This document shows positions 15,654 to 23,450 of a DNA stretch of 64,000 bases, one piece after another. The translations under genes and the position numbers were made by a program. Every line of letters starts with the position of its first letter. Position 1 is the stretch's first letter. Source of the DNA: SMWD01 sp002729875 (GTDB lineage Bacteria; Pseudomonadota; Gammaproteobacteria; Steroidobacterales; GCA-2729495); assembly GCA_036010905.1 (NCBI GenBank), contig DASCMH010000005.1, positions 91,117-155,116 on the forward strand. Reading direction: 5' to 3'. The notes beneath the pieces were generated by a model that was given only the letters and a program-made list of their open reading frames with translations, was not told the origin of the DNA and searched no databases.

Positions 15654-16694
15654 TTACGGTTGCTGTTTAATGCGTTGCTTGTATTCAGCCTTGCCCTTGA
15701 GGATTAAAGCATGAATATCATGGGCGCGGCCGCCGAGTTGCTCGATGAGTTGCCCGGTCACGTCTGCAGTTGCAGTCCGCCACGCTTTTCGTTGCTCGTC
15801 GCTGAGCTCATGGGTGATGATACCGCGTGACTGATCATTCAGATCGGCCACATCCTGCGCACGTGACAATTGCCGTGTCTCGGCAATCGACGGAAAACTG
15901 TCGCTCAACACAGCCCGGTCCCCGGACGGCAGCGCATCCCACCATTTTTTGTCGGCAACGATGACGGAAACCCCAAAGGCGTGGCGGGTTAATGAATAAT
16001 GTGGCGCCTCGTCGGCAATTCCGGTGCCTGCATACAAGCTGACGGAGTTATCTCCTGCTTCGATCAGGCCGGTCTGCAAACTTGAAACAATTTCACCAAA
16101 ACCAAGCGGGATGAGATCGGTGCCGATCGCTGCGGCGAACAGCCGCGCATTAAGACTGCTCGAGACGCGGAACCGCTTGCCCCGCGCATCAGCCGGAACG
16201 ATGACAGGAGTGGTCGCATAAATTGAGTGAAAACCGATTTCGTACCACGTAACGAGATGCAGGTTATGCCTGGCCAGCAAGTCACGATACAGGCTGGTCA
16301 GATAGGTATCGTAGACGTAATCGGCCTGCCCGGCATCGTCAAACAGAAATGGGGCATATAAAAGCGCTAATTCAGGTACGACCGTGGAGGTGACCTGTGC
16401 CGACAGGTTGGCAAACTGAATCCTACCCCGCCGCAAACCGGACAGTAACTGTTCCTCTGAACCGAGTTGGCCATAGATCAACGGACGCAACTCGAGCCGG
16501 CCACCGGAAGCTGTTTCCGCGGTTTGCTTAAAGTTCAGCCAGACGGTCTCACCTGGCGTATCGGGCACGGTTGTCCCGCCAAGGTTAACAATCGTGACAT
16601 CGCCCCCTGATTCGCAGCCGGACAAAGCAATCAGGATAATAAGACCTAATGTGCACAGCCGGATCACAGTGTTTATTTTACTGGTGATATTCAT
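15654..16694 (-). CDS. TRAP transporter substrate-binding lipoprotein (DctP family), orphan
   Basis: A 346-residue protein from the MNITSKIN start, with a lipobox LIALSGC near residue 26 and the DctP/DUF fold hallmarks: GRLELRPLIYGQLGSEEQLLSGLRRG near 80 and the ligand-binding segment GKRFRVSSSLNARLFAAAIG with its conserved Arg. No DctQ or DctM membrane gene is adjacent, so either the membrane subunits are elsewhere or the protein has another role. The frame extends 14 codons upstream but that stretch overlaps the promoter. No clear Shine-Dalgarno site precedes the ATG. Confidence 0.8.
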   Translation of the reverse strand: MNITSKINTVIRLCTLGLIILIALSGCESGGDVTIVNLGGTTVPDTPGETVWLNFKQTAETASGGRLELRPLIYGQLGSEEQLLSGLRRGRIQFANLSAQVTSTVVPELALLYAPFLFDDAGQADYVYDTYLTSLYRDLLARHNLHLVTWYEIGFHSIYATTPVIVPADARGKRFRVSSSLNARLFAAAIGTDLIPLGFGEIVSSLQTGLIEAGDNSVSLYAGTGIADEAPHYSLTRHAFGVSVIVADKKWWDALPSGDRAVLSDSFPSIAETRQLSRAQDVADLNDQSRGIITHELSDEQRKAWRTATADVTGQLIEQLGGRAHDIHALILKGKAEYKQRIKQQP

Positions 16695-16703
16695 GGTCGG
16701 AGC

Positions 16704-16711
16704 AGTATAGT
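16704..16711. promoter_or_regulatory. Symmetric bidirectional -10 core AGTATAGT
   Basis: Plus strand TATAGT (16706-16711) would start near 16718, 12 nt before the DUF547 start. Minus strand TATACT (16704-16709) would start near 16697, only about 3 nt before the TRAP protein ATG. The start codons are so close that both promoters must share this block. The -35 elements are poor on both strands. Confidence 0.45.
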
Positions 16712-16729
16712 GCAATGCGAGAGCAATCC

Positions 16730-17566
16730 ATGCCAAACCTGAGAATCAGACTGCTTATGGAAGAAAATATTGGCTTGCGCTACCGACACCCTGTTCGCAG
16801 CCGGAGAATAACCGGCCTCGGGTTATTGCTGCTAACCGGGCTGCTGTCGGTTCTTGCCCTGCTCGTCAGTAGCGCACAGGCACAACTTCCCGACTATGAC
16901 GTACTTGATGAAATACTGGCCCGTAATGTCCGTAACGGATTTATCGACTATGACGGCATCGCATCCGAGCCGCAGTTTGGAAAATTTGTCGAACAACTTG
17001 GCACGACACAGTCGGACGATCTGACCTCAACCAGTGCCAAACTGGCTTTTTATATCAATGCATATAACGCACTCGCGATTCAGGGCATCCTGAACGGCCA
17101 TTCTCCTTCAGGCTGGTGGGGACGACGAAATTTTTTCCAAAAACAGAAATTTAATGTACTCGGCAAAATGATCAGCCTGCGAACACTTGAACATGAACAT
17201 ATCATCACACTTGGCGACCGTCGCATCCATTTTGCACTCATTCGTGCATCGATATCCTCTCCACGCCTGTCGAGCCAGGCATACCGCCCGGAACGTCTTG
17301 ACAAACAATTACATGACGCAGCAAAACAGTTTATTAACGACCCGACCCGAAATCATTTTGACACCAAACGACAAACAGCCTTTCTATCCAGGATATTCAA
17401 GTGGCATGCAGATGGTTTCATTGCAGCCGGCGGCTCGCTACAACGCTACCTTGCACGCTTTGCAGACGATGCACCGACACAGGACATGCTTCGTCTGGAT
17501 AAATTTTCTATCCGGTTTATCGACTATGACTGGGGCCTGAATGGTCGCTACCTCGGCAAAGACTAA
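16730..17566 (+). CDS. DUF547 domain secreted protein
   Basis: A 278-residue protein with an unusually long basic N-region before the hydrophobic core (GLGLLLLTGLLSVLALLV) and cleavage after AQA. DUF547 hallmarks are KLAFYINAYNALAIQGIL near 100-117 and RIHFALIRASISSPRL near 162-177. The latter has Ser where many relatives show Cys. The DUF547 fold resembles thiol-active papain-like or transglutaminase-like folds, but no activity is assigned. ATG 16730 follows GAGAG; a start at 16757 (MEENIG) is possible. msrP follows after 26 bp. Confidence 0.8.
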   Translation: MPNLRIRLLMEENIGLRYRHPVRSRRITGLGLLLLTGLLSVLALLVSSAQAQLPDYDVLDEILARNVRNGFIDYDGIASEPQFGKFVEQLGTTQSDDLTSTSAKLAFYINAYNALAIQGILNGHSPSGWWGRRNFFQKQKFNVLGKMISLRTLEHEHIITLGDRRIHFALIRASISSPRLSSQAYRPERLDKQLHDAAKQFINDPTRNHFDTKRQTAFLSRIFKWHADGFIAAGGSLQRYLARFADDAPTQDMLRLDKFSIRFIDYDWGLNGRYLGKD

Positions 17567-17574
17567 TCCTAGTA

Positions 17575-17588
17575 AACGGAGAACCGTT
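17575..17588 (+). promoter_or_regulatory. Small hairpin presenting the msrP ribosome-binding site
   Basis: AACGG (17575-17579) pairs with CCGTT (17584-17588) around AGAA, placing part of the GGAGA Shine-Dalgarno in the stem and loop about 5 nt before the msrP ATG at 17593. The stem is short, so any control of initiation would be mild. Confidence 0.3.
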
Positions 17589-17592
17589 CGCC

Positions 17593-18516
17593 ATGCTGAT
17601 ACGACAAAAACCAGTGATTAGATCATTCCAGATAACACCGGAACACAACTACCTGAATCGCAGAGACTTTATCGGTTCGACCGCACTGGCCGGCACCAGC
17701 CTGTTGTTCGCTCCCGGTTGCGCGGGCGCCGATGACAAAACCCCTGCCGCCAACCCTGAGGTCAATTCATTTGAGGACATCACCCGCTATAACAATTTCT
17801 ATGAATTTGGCCTCGACAAAGAGGATCCGGCAAAATTATCCGGAGCGTTTAACACCAGTCCCTGGAGCGTCACAATCGATGGTGAAGCAGAGATTACCGG
17901 TAAATTTAATTTTGAGGATATTATCGGCCCGCATGCAATCGAAGAAAGAATCTATCGATTCCGCTGCGTTGAGGCCTGGTCAATGGTCGTGCCATGGAAT
18001 GGTATTTCGCTGAGCAATGTGCTGCAACGATTCAAACCAACCTCGAAGGCGAAATTTGTTGCCTTTGAAACAGTCTACAGGCCGGCGGAGATGCCCGGAC
18101 AACGCAGAGGGGTACTCGATTTTCCGTATCGCGAAGGACTGACCATCGCTGAAGCAATGCACCCGCTGACACTGTTGGCAACCGGCTTGTACGGCGTTGA
18201 TCTGCCAGGCCAGAATGGTGCGCCACTCCGCCTGATCGTCCCCTGGAAGTATGGCTTTAAAAGTATCAAGTCGATCGTACGTATCAGTTTCACCGAAACC
18301 CGACCGTATACTACATGGTCGGATGCAATGCCGGCCGAATATGGTTTCTATGCAAACGTGAACCCCGAAGTCGATCATCCGCGCTGGAGTCAGGCGCGCG
18401 AACGCCGTATCGGCTCGGGACTGTTTGCGAAGAAACAGCCAACCCTGATGTTTAATGGCTATGGCGACGAAGTTGCCAGCCTGTACACAGGCCTCGACCT
18501 GACCCGGCACTTCTGA
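17593..18516 (+). CDS. msrP: Periplasmic methionine sulfoxide reductase catalytic subunit MsrP
   Basis: The 307-residue molybdopterin enzyme has a Tat signal (NRRDFIGSTALAGTS, twin Arg at 23-24) and the sulfite-oxidase-like fold. The molybdenum-coordinating Cys is Cys125 in YRFRCVEAW. Further hallmarks are ETVYRPAEMPGQ, LTLLATGLYG and PWKYGFKSIKSIVRI. It repairs oxidised methionine in periplasmic proteins, with electrons from the quinone pool via MsrQ, whose gene starts 12 bp downstream. Confidence 0.95.
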   Translation: MLIRQKPVIRSFQITPEHNYLNRRDFIGSTALAGTSLLFAPGCAGADDKTPAANPEVNSFEDITRYNNFYEFGLDKEDPAKLSGAFNTSPWSVTIDGEAEITGKFNFEDIIGPHAIEERIYRFRCVEAWSMVVPWNGISLSNVLQRFKPTSKAKFVAFETVYRPAEMPGQRRGVLDFPYREGLTIAEAMHPLTLLATGLYGVDLPGQNGAPLRLIVPWKYGFKSIKSIVRISFTETRPYTTWSDAMPAEYGFYANVNPEVDHPRWSQARERRIGSGLFAKKQPTLMFNGYGDEVASLYTGLDLTRHF

Positions 18517-18528
18517 ACTACCCGAGCA

Positions 18529-19128
18529 TTGATTACACCGCTTATCATCAAGCGCTTTGGCAAGCTGGCTGTTTTCATTGCCTGCTGTGCTCCTTTGCTC
18601 TGGCTGATACTGAAGATATTCGCAGTCGGCCCGCTGCAACTCGGACCCAATCCGATAGAAAATATCCAGGACACGCTAGGCATATGGGGCCTGCGCATGC
18701 TCTGTGCAACGCTCGCGTTAACCCCCCTGACCTGGGTTACCGGGCCATCACTAATCCGGTTCCGGCGCATGCTGGGCCTGTTTGCCTTCACCTACTGCGG
18801 GCTGCATTTCCTGAATTATCTCATCCTGGATCAAACTTTTGATTTTGCCGCCATCATCGAGGACATCCTTAAGCGCCCGTTCATCACGATTGGTTTCCTC
18901 GGCCTGCTGACAATGACACCGCTCGCAATCACCTCAACCAATAACTGGCGCAGGAAACTCGGCAGACACTGGAAGCACCTGCACCGACTCGTCTACCTCA
19001 CCGTAATCCTGGCCTGCTGGCATTTCTACTGGCAAGTCAAAAAAGACCTTATGGAACCGTTGATCTACTGTTTGATCATTGCCGTACTGCTGGGGTTGCG
19101 CATCTGGCGAATCTACCGACACAAATAA
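18529..19128 (+). CDS. msrQ: Haem b membrane subunit MsrQ
   Basis: The 199-residue integral membrane protein of the ferric-reductase-like (YedZ) family passes electrons to MsrP. Conserved His residues sit in YCGLHFLNYL, WKHLHRLVYL and ACWHFYW within a bundle of about six membrane helices, and the loop TSTNNWRRKLG is typical. The start appears to be TTG (TTG ATT ACA CCG), since no ATG lies upstream of the first helix and the gap to msrP is minimal. Confidence 0.93.
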   Translation: MITPLIIKRFGKLAVFIACCAPLLWLILKIFAVGPLQLGPNPIENIQDTLGIWGLRMLCATLALTPLTWVTGPSLIRFRRMLGLFAFTYCGLHFLNYLILDQTFDFAAIIEDILKRPFITIGFLGLLTMTPLAITSTNNWRRKLGRHWKHLHRLVYLTVILACWHFYWQVKKDLMEPLIYCLIIAVLLGLRIWRIYRHK

Positions 19129-19206
19129 CCGGCCATCCATGACAGGATATTGACATCCAGATGATAAGATCGCAGCAATCTGAACGCTTTGCGGAGATCA
19201 TGCACC

Positions 19207-19590
19207 ATGAACAAACTTACACTGATTATTGCTTTTGCCCTGTTAACTGTATGTAGTATTAGCGGTGCGCACAGCAATAAACCAATAACCGCGGTTGATC
19301 TTGATGCGCTGATCGTCGCCGGCAAAGTGCCGCTAATCCTCGACGTCAGATCACAAGATGAGTTTGCAGACGGTCACATTCCCGGCGCTATAAATATTCC
19401 CCATACCGAGCTCAAGGCACGCATCGCCGAACTGGAAAGCCATAAAAATAAACCCATCATACTGTACTGCCGGTCAGGCCGACGCGCAGTCGCTGCGGAT
19501 GCGTTCCTGCACAGCAGGGGCTTTACCAGGATCATCGAACTTGAGGGGCACATGCTCGGCTGGCAGGCCGGCGGTCATCCGGTTGAATGA
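19207..19590 (+). CDS. Single-domain rhodanese-like protein, exported
   Basis: A 127-residue protein with a signal peptide (MNKLTLIIAFALLTVCSISG) followed by one rhodanese domain. LILDVRSQDEFADGHIPGA near 43-61 and the active-site loop YCRSGRRA with Cys88 are intact, so sulfur transfer or thiol chemistry is possible. The start at 19207 rather than six codons earlier follows from the signal peptide and the GGAG about 10 nt upstream. It lies 78 bp after msrQ and may share its transcript. Confidence 0.85.
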   Translation: MNKLTLIIAFALLTVCSISGAHSNKPITAVDLDALIVAGKVPLILDVRSQDEFADGHIPGAINIPHTELKARIAELESHKNKPIILYCRSGRRAVAADAFLHSRGFTRIIELEGHMLGWQAGGHPVE

Positions 19591-19620
19591 CTGGCGGATA
19601 AATTTGACGCATTTTTTTAC

Positions 19621-20205
19621 TCAGTGCAGAGCGGGCCGCAATTCAAGATCTGCCACTATTGCGGCTTCGAGTTCCAGCAGTTCATGCAGACGCGGGTAAA
19701 TGAGTTGTGCGTCAAACTCTTTGAGCAACAAGTGCACAAACAGGTGTCCGTGCTTAAGTTCTGCTTTGCCGAGACGGCTATAAAATGCCCGCATGGTCTC
19801 ATCTTCCAGTTCACGACCCAGCAGCGCAAAACGTTCCGCGCCGCGCGACTCGATAACCGAGGCTATCAGCATGCGATCAATCAGGCGTTCATCTCGTCCG
19901 TGCCGGGCCGCTATAAGCAATTGGTTGGCGTACAAATCCGGTTCGTCTTTCCGCAGAGTCAGCCTGCGGGCAGCACAAATCTCGTAAACATCCCGAAAAT
20001 GCTCGGTTTCCTCAAGGGCCAGGTCGATCATGGCCGGAATCAGAGCAGGCCGGTCCGGGTACTTGACGATGAAACTCATAGCCATGGCTGAAGCCTTACG
20101 CTCACAGTTGGCATGGTCAAGCAGAAATGCATTGAAATCCCGGCAGACGACCTTGACCCAGTCTGGTGATGTGTTAACAAGCACATCAATGGATTTTTTA
20201 ACCAA
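19621..20205 (-). CDS. miaE: tRNA 2-methylthio-N6-isopentenyladenosine(37) hydroxylase MiaE
   Basis: A ferritin-like di-iron monooxygenase of 194 residues. Metal-binding signatures are NCERKASAMA, LEETEHF, IESRGAERF and AELKHGHLF, giving the paired ExxH sets of the fold. MiaE hydroxylates ms2i6A37 in tRNAs reading UNN codons. The start is assigned to TTG 20205 because AAGGAG lies 6 nt upstream. The longer GTG start at 20232 would overlap the divergent glycosyltransferase by 12 bp and leave that Shine-Dalgarno unused. Confidence 0.88.
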   Translation of the reverse strand: MVKKSIDVLVNTSPDWVKVVCRDFNAFLLDHANCERKASAMAMSFIVKYPDRPALIPAMIDLALEETEHFRDVYEICAARRLTLRKDEPDLYANQLLIAARHGRDERLIDRMLIASVIESRGAERFALLGRELEDETMRAFYSRLGKAELKHGHLFVHLLLKEFDAQLIYPRLHELLELEAAIVADLELRPALH

Positions 20206-20220
20206 CAGTAACTCCTTGTG

Positions 20221-21492
20221 ATGACGGCTCACTCGCCCGCATCCATCGCCGGGCGACGATCGGCGGTCGAGCGGTATTTGCTAAAGCGCCAATTCTACCC
20301 GTTTGACATCATTGCGAAAGCTTCATCAGACCTGGGTCTGGTCGTGGTCATCCCCTGCTTCGATGAACCGGACATCGGCCCGGTGCTGGCTGCACTGGCG
20401 GCCTGTGATGCCCCCGATTGCGATGTCGAGATAATTGTCGTGGTCAATGCGCCTGCCGGCACGGATGCGGACACACTGAAACGCAACGATACGGCGGCAT
20501 GCAGTGTGCGTAATTTTGCGGCTGGCGGAATGCCGGACTGGATGCAAGGCCATGTGATAGAGCACAACGCCCTGCCGATTGCCCGGGCAGGGGTCGGCCT
20601 CGCGCGCAAGATCGGTATGGATGAAGCGGCCGCACGCATCGCGACAACAACCGATTGCACCGGGGTCATAGCCTGCCTCGATGCTGACTGCAGTGTTGCA
20701 CCGAACTACCTGGTGCGGCTTCATGATGGGTTTGTCGAGCATCCCGAATGCCCCGGAGTTTCGATTTATTTTGAGCATCCGGATTTGTTTGCCTGCCCTG
20801 ATCCGGTTCACCGCGCCATGATTGATTACGAGTTGCATCTCAGGTACTACATTGCCGGGCAACGACTTGCCGGGTTCCCCTATGCATTTCACACGGTAGG
20901 TTCAGCACTGGCCTGTTCATCGGCAGCCTATGTCGCACAGGGCGGTATGAATCTGCGCCAGGGGGGCGAGGATTTTTATTTTGCTCAGAAGCTAATCGCT
21001 GTGGGCGGCTATCGGGCATTGAATGATACGACGGTCTATCCGGGGGTGCGGCGCTCGGCACGGGTACCATTCGGCACCGGTCCGGCAATTAACCGTGCGC
21101 TGGAGACCGGCATCGAGCTCGAGACCTTCGCGCCACAGATATTTAGAGACCTGGCGACATTCTGTGCAACTCTTGCGCAGGCGAATCCTACCAACATGGC
21201 TACACTCATGACCGGATTACCAGCCGTACTCCACCAGTTTCTCGTCAGCCAGGGAATCAGTGACCGGCTTGATGAAATTGCCGCCAACGTAGCATCCGAC
21301 CTGAGTTTCCGGCAGCGGGTATCACGCTGGTTTAATGCATTCAGGTTCCTGAAATTTGCGCAGTTTGCCAGCCGCAGCGCCTACCCCAAGGTTCCGGTCT
21401 CAGTGGCAGCACGTGAATTGGCCGCTCAGGATTCATCCCGGGACACAGCCGACTTGCTGCATTGGTACCGAGGCCAGGATCGCGGTTGCTGA
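20221..21492 (+). CDS. Family 2 glycosyltransferase
   Basis: The 423-residue protein has a GT-A fold. The nucleotide-binding strand is LGLVVVIPCFDEPDIGPVL near 38-56, the DxD metal motif lies in VIACLDADCSVAPNYL near 150, and a GGEDFYFAQKL segment near 255 resembles the catalytic-base ED motif. There are no membrane segments. The acceptor is unknown and no polysaccharide operon surrounds it. The first Shine-Dalgarno-compatible ATG is 20221; a GTG immediately precedes it. Confidence 0.8.
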   Translation: MTAHSPASIAGRRSAVERYLLKRQFYPFDIIAKASSDLGLVVVIPCFDEPDIGPVLAALAACDAPDCDVEIIVVVNAPAGTDADTLKRNDTAACSVRNFAAGGMPDWMQGHVIEHNALPIARAGVGLARKIGMDEAAARIATTTDCTGVIACLDADCSVAPNYLVRLHDGFVEHPECPGVSIYFEHPDLFACPDPVHRAMIDYELHLRYYIAGQRLAGFPYAFHTVGSALACSSAAYVAQGGMNLRQGGEDFYFAQKLIAVGGYRALNDTTVYPGVRRSARVPFGTGPAINRALETGIELETFAPQIFRDLATFCATLAQANPTNMATLMTGLPAVLHQFLVSQGISDRLDEIAANVASDLSFRQRVSRWFNAFRFLKFAQFASRSAYPKVPVSVAARELAAQDSSRDTADLLHWYRGQDRGC

Positions 21493-21506
21493 TAACAGTC
21501 ACAGAG

Positions 21507-21521
21507 TGGGACAATGTTGGC
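21507..21521 (+). promoter_or_regulatory. Possible sigma-54 promoter upstream of glnK
   Basis: TGG-N10-GC spacing is met by TGGGACAATGTTGGC, 66 bp before the glnK ATG. The -24 part (TGGGAC) fits the TGGCAC consensus at five of six bases; the -12 part (TTGGC) is imperfect. glnK-amtB is sigma-54/NtrC controlled in many proteobacteria, which is why the match was considered. Confidence 0.35.
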
Positions 21522-21586
21522 GGCCTCATGTAAAATCGCTCGCCAGTTCAAGAAGAAAACAAACAGGATTGAGGGGAAGTATCGAT

Positions 21587-21925
21587 ATGAAACTGATTAC
21601 GGCAATAATCAAGCCGTTCCGGCTGGACGATGTCCGTAACGCGCTGAATGAAGAAGGTATTCACGGTATGACGGTCACCGAGGTCAAGGGCTTTGGCCGG
21701 CAACGCGGTCACACTGAGCTCTATCGAGGCGCTGAATATGTCGTAGATTTTCTGCCCAAATCCAAAGTTGAGGTTGCAGTAAACGATGAACGCGTCGAAC
21801 AGGTTATAGAAGCGATTGCCCGGGCTGCCAAGACCGGCAAGGTCGGTGACGGCAAAATTTTTGTCGCCAATCTTGAGCAGTCAGTCAGAATTCGTACCGG
21901 TGAAACCGGCGACGAAGCACTATAA
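21587..21925 (+). CDS. glnK: Nitrogen regulatory protein P-II
   Basis: The 112-residue trimeric signal protein senses 2-oxoglutarate, ATP and ADP. The T loop carries the uridylylation site Tyr51 in ELYRGAEYVVDF. The B loop TGKVGDGKIF and C-terminal SVRIRTGE are intact. Linkage to amtB, 56 bp downstream, identifies it as the GlnK paralogue, which plugs the ammonium channel when nitrogen is plentiful. GAGGGGAAG precedes the ATG by several bases. Confidence 0.95.
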   Translation: MKLITAIIKPFRLDDVRNALNEEGIHGMTVTEVKGFGRQRGHTELYRGAEYVVDFLPKSKVEVAVNDERVEQVIEAIARAAKTGKVGDGKIFVANLEQSVRIRTGETGDEAL

Positions 21926-21981
21926 GTTATGGAAATCATTGCCCGGCTGCAATTGTGAAGAAAATAATCAGGGGTGTAGTG

Positions 21982-23283
21982 ATGGGAAGATTTATTCTGC
22001 CGGCTGTTTTGCTGTTCATGATTTTAATGCTGCCGGAGGCGGCGGTCGCGGCCGAAATTGATACCGGTGATACGGCCTGGATGCTGACTTCAACCGCACT
22101 CGTATTGTTTATGACGCTGCCTGGGCTCGCGCTGTTTTATTCCGGTCTCGTACAGTCGCGCAATGTGTTGTCTGTATTAATGCAATGTTTTGCGATTGCC
22201 TGCATGGTCTCGATTGTCTGGTTAATATGTGGCTACAGCCTGTTCGCCACAAATGGCGGTGGGGCGCAGGCCTTTATCGGCGGCCTGGAGAAGAGTTTTC
22301 TGGCCGGTGTGGGCACCGATTCCGTGGAGGGTACGATCCCGGAAACGGTGTTTATCATGTTCCAGATGACGTTTGCAATTATCACGCCCGCACTGATTGT
22401 CGGTGGTTTTGCCGAGCGCATGCGGTTCGGCTCCATGTTTCTTTTCACGACCCTTTGGTTGTTGCTTGTTTATATTCCAATTGCACACTGGGTTTGGGGC
22501 GGTGGCTGGCTGGCTGAACTTGATTTTATGGATTTTGCCGGTGGTGCTGTCGTGCATATTAATGCCGGTGTTGCGGCGCTGGTTGCAGCGCTGGTTATGG
22601 GAAATCGCAAAGGTTTTCCGCAAACCCCGATGCCGCCGCATAATTTGCCAATGACATTTATGGGTGCGGGAATGCTGTGGGTCGGTTGGTTCGGTTTCAA
22701 TGCAGGCAGTGCAATCGCTGCAAACGGTTCGGCCGGCATGGCAATGCTGGTAACACATATAGGCGCTGCGGCGGGTTCATTGGCATGGATGAGCCGTGAA
22801 TGGATGCGGTTTGGCAAACCCAGCATGCTGGGCATTGTCACCGGCATGGTTGCCGGACTTGGCACGATCACACCAGCTTCCGGGTTTGTCGGTCCCGGCG
22901 GAGCGCTCATTATCGGCGTGCTCGGTGGCAGTATGTGCTTCACAGCGACACAAATGATTAAACGACGGTTTAAAATCGATGATTCGCTCGATGTATTTTC
23001 CGTACATGGTGTCGGTGGATGCCTTGGCATCCTGCTGACCGGCGTATTTGCCGCCCCAAATCTGGGTATTTTCAGCGGGTTTGGATTGCCTGACGGCATG
23101 ACGATTAGCAGTCAACTTGGGGTTCAGGCGCTGGGCGCCGTTGCGACATTGGCTTGGTGTGGACTGGTGACCTTCGCCATCCTGAAGATAATCGATGTAT
23201 CAATGGGGTTGCGGGTCTCCGTAGATGAGGAAACTAAAGGACTCGATATAGTGTTGCATGATGAACAAGGCTATAACTTGTAG
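21982..23283 (+). CDS. amtB: Ammonium channel AmtB
   Basis: The 433-residue channel has a cleavable signal (MGRFILPAVLLFMILMLPEA) followed by eleven membrane segments. The twin-histidine pore residues lie in GGAVVHINAG and VFSVHGVGG, with the ammonium-family signature DFAGG just before the first. The start is ATG 21982 with GGGGTG upstream; an in-frame GTG at 21955 adds nine residues but lacks a ribosome-binding site. The C-terminal tail (VDEETKGLD) is the GlnK docking region. Confidence 0.95.
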   Translation: MGRFILPAVLLFMILMLPEAAVAAEIDTGDTAWMLTSTALVLFMTLPGLALFYSGLVQSRNVLSVLMQCFAIACMVSIVWLICGYSLFATNGGGAQAFIGGLEKSFLAGVGTDSVEGTIPETVFIMFQMTFAIITPALIVGGFAERMRFGSMFLFTTLWLLLVYIPIAHWVWGGGWLAELDFMDFAGGAVVHINAGVAALVAALVMGNRKGFPQTPMPPHNLPMTFMGAGMLWVGWFGFNAGSAIAANGSAGMAMLVTHIGAAAGSLAWMSREWMRFGKPSMLGIVTGMVAGLGTITPASGFVGPGGALIIGVLGGSMCFTATQMIKRRFKIDDSLDVFSVHGVGGCLGILLTGVFAAPNLGIFSGFGLPDGMTISSQLGVQALGAVATLAWCGLVTFAILKIIDVSMGLRVSVDEETKGLDIVLHDEQGYNL

Positions 23284-23450
23284 CAAGTGATCTGCTGCGA
23301 CGATTACCAGCGGGCTGATAGCCGGCCCCGACCAAACGCATTACTATTGCTCTGCCGCCATGCAGTGGATTAAACGGGATCGTCGCTATAACCGGCTGCC
23401 GGTTTACCAGTAGACTACGTTGCAATAAATAATACCAACAGATTATTCGT

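Noticed and set aside
18529..18639. msrP-msrQ gap as a frameshift or fusion
   Set aside because: The genes are separate families with normal lengths and a 12-bp gap; MsrQ simply appears to start with TTG.
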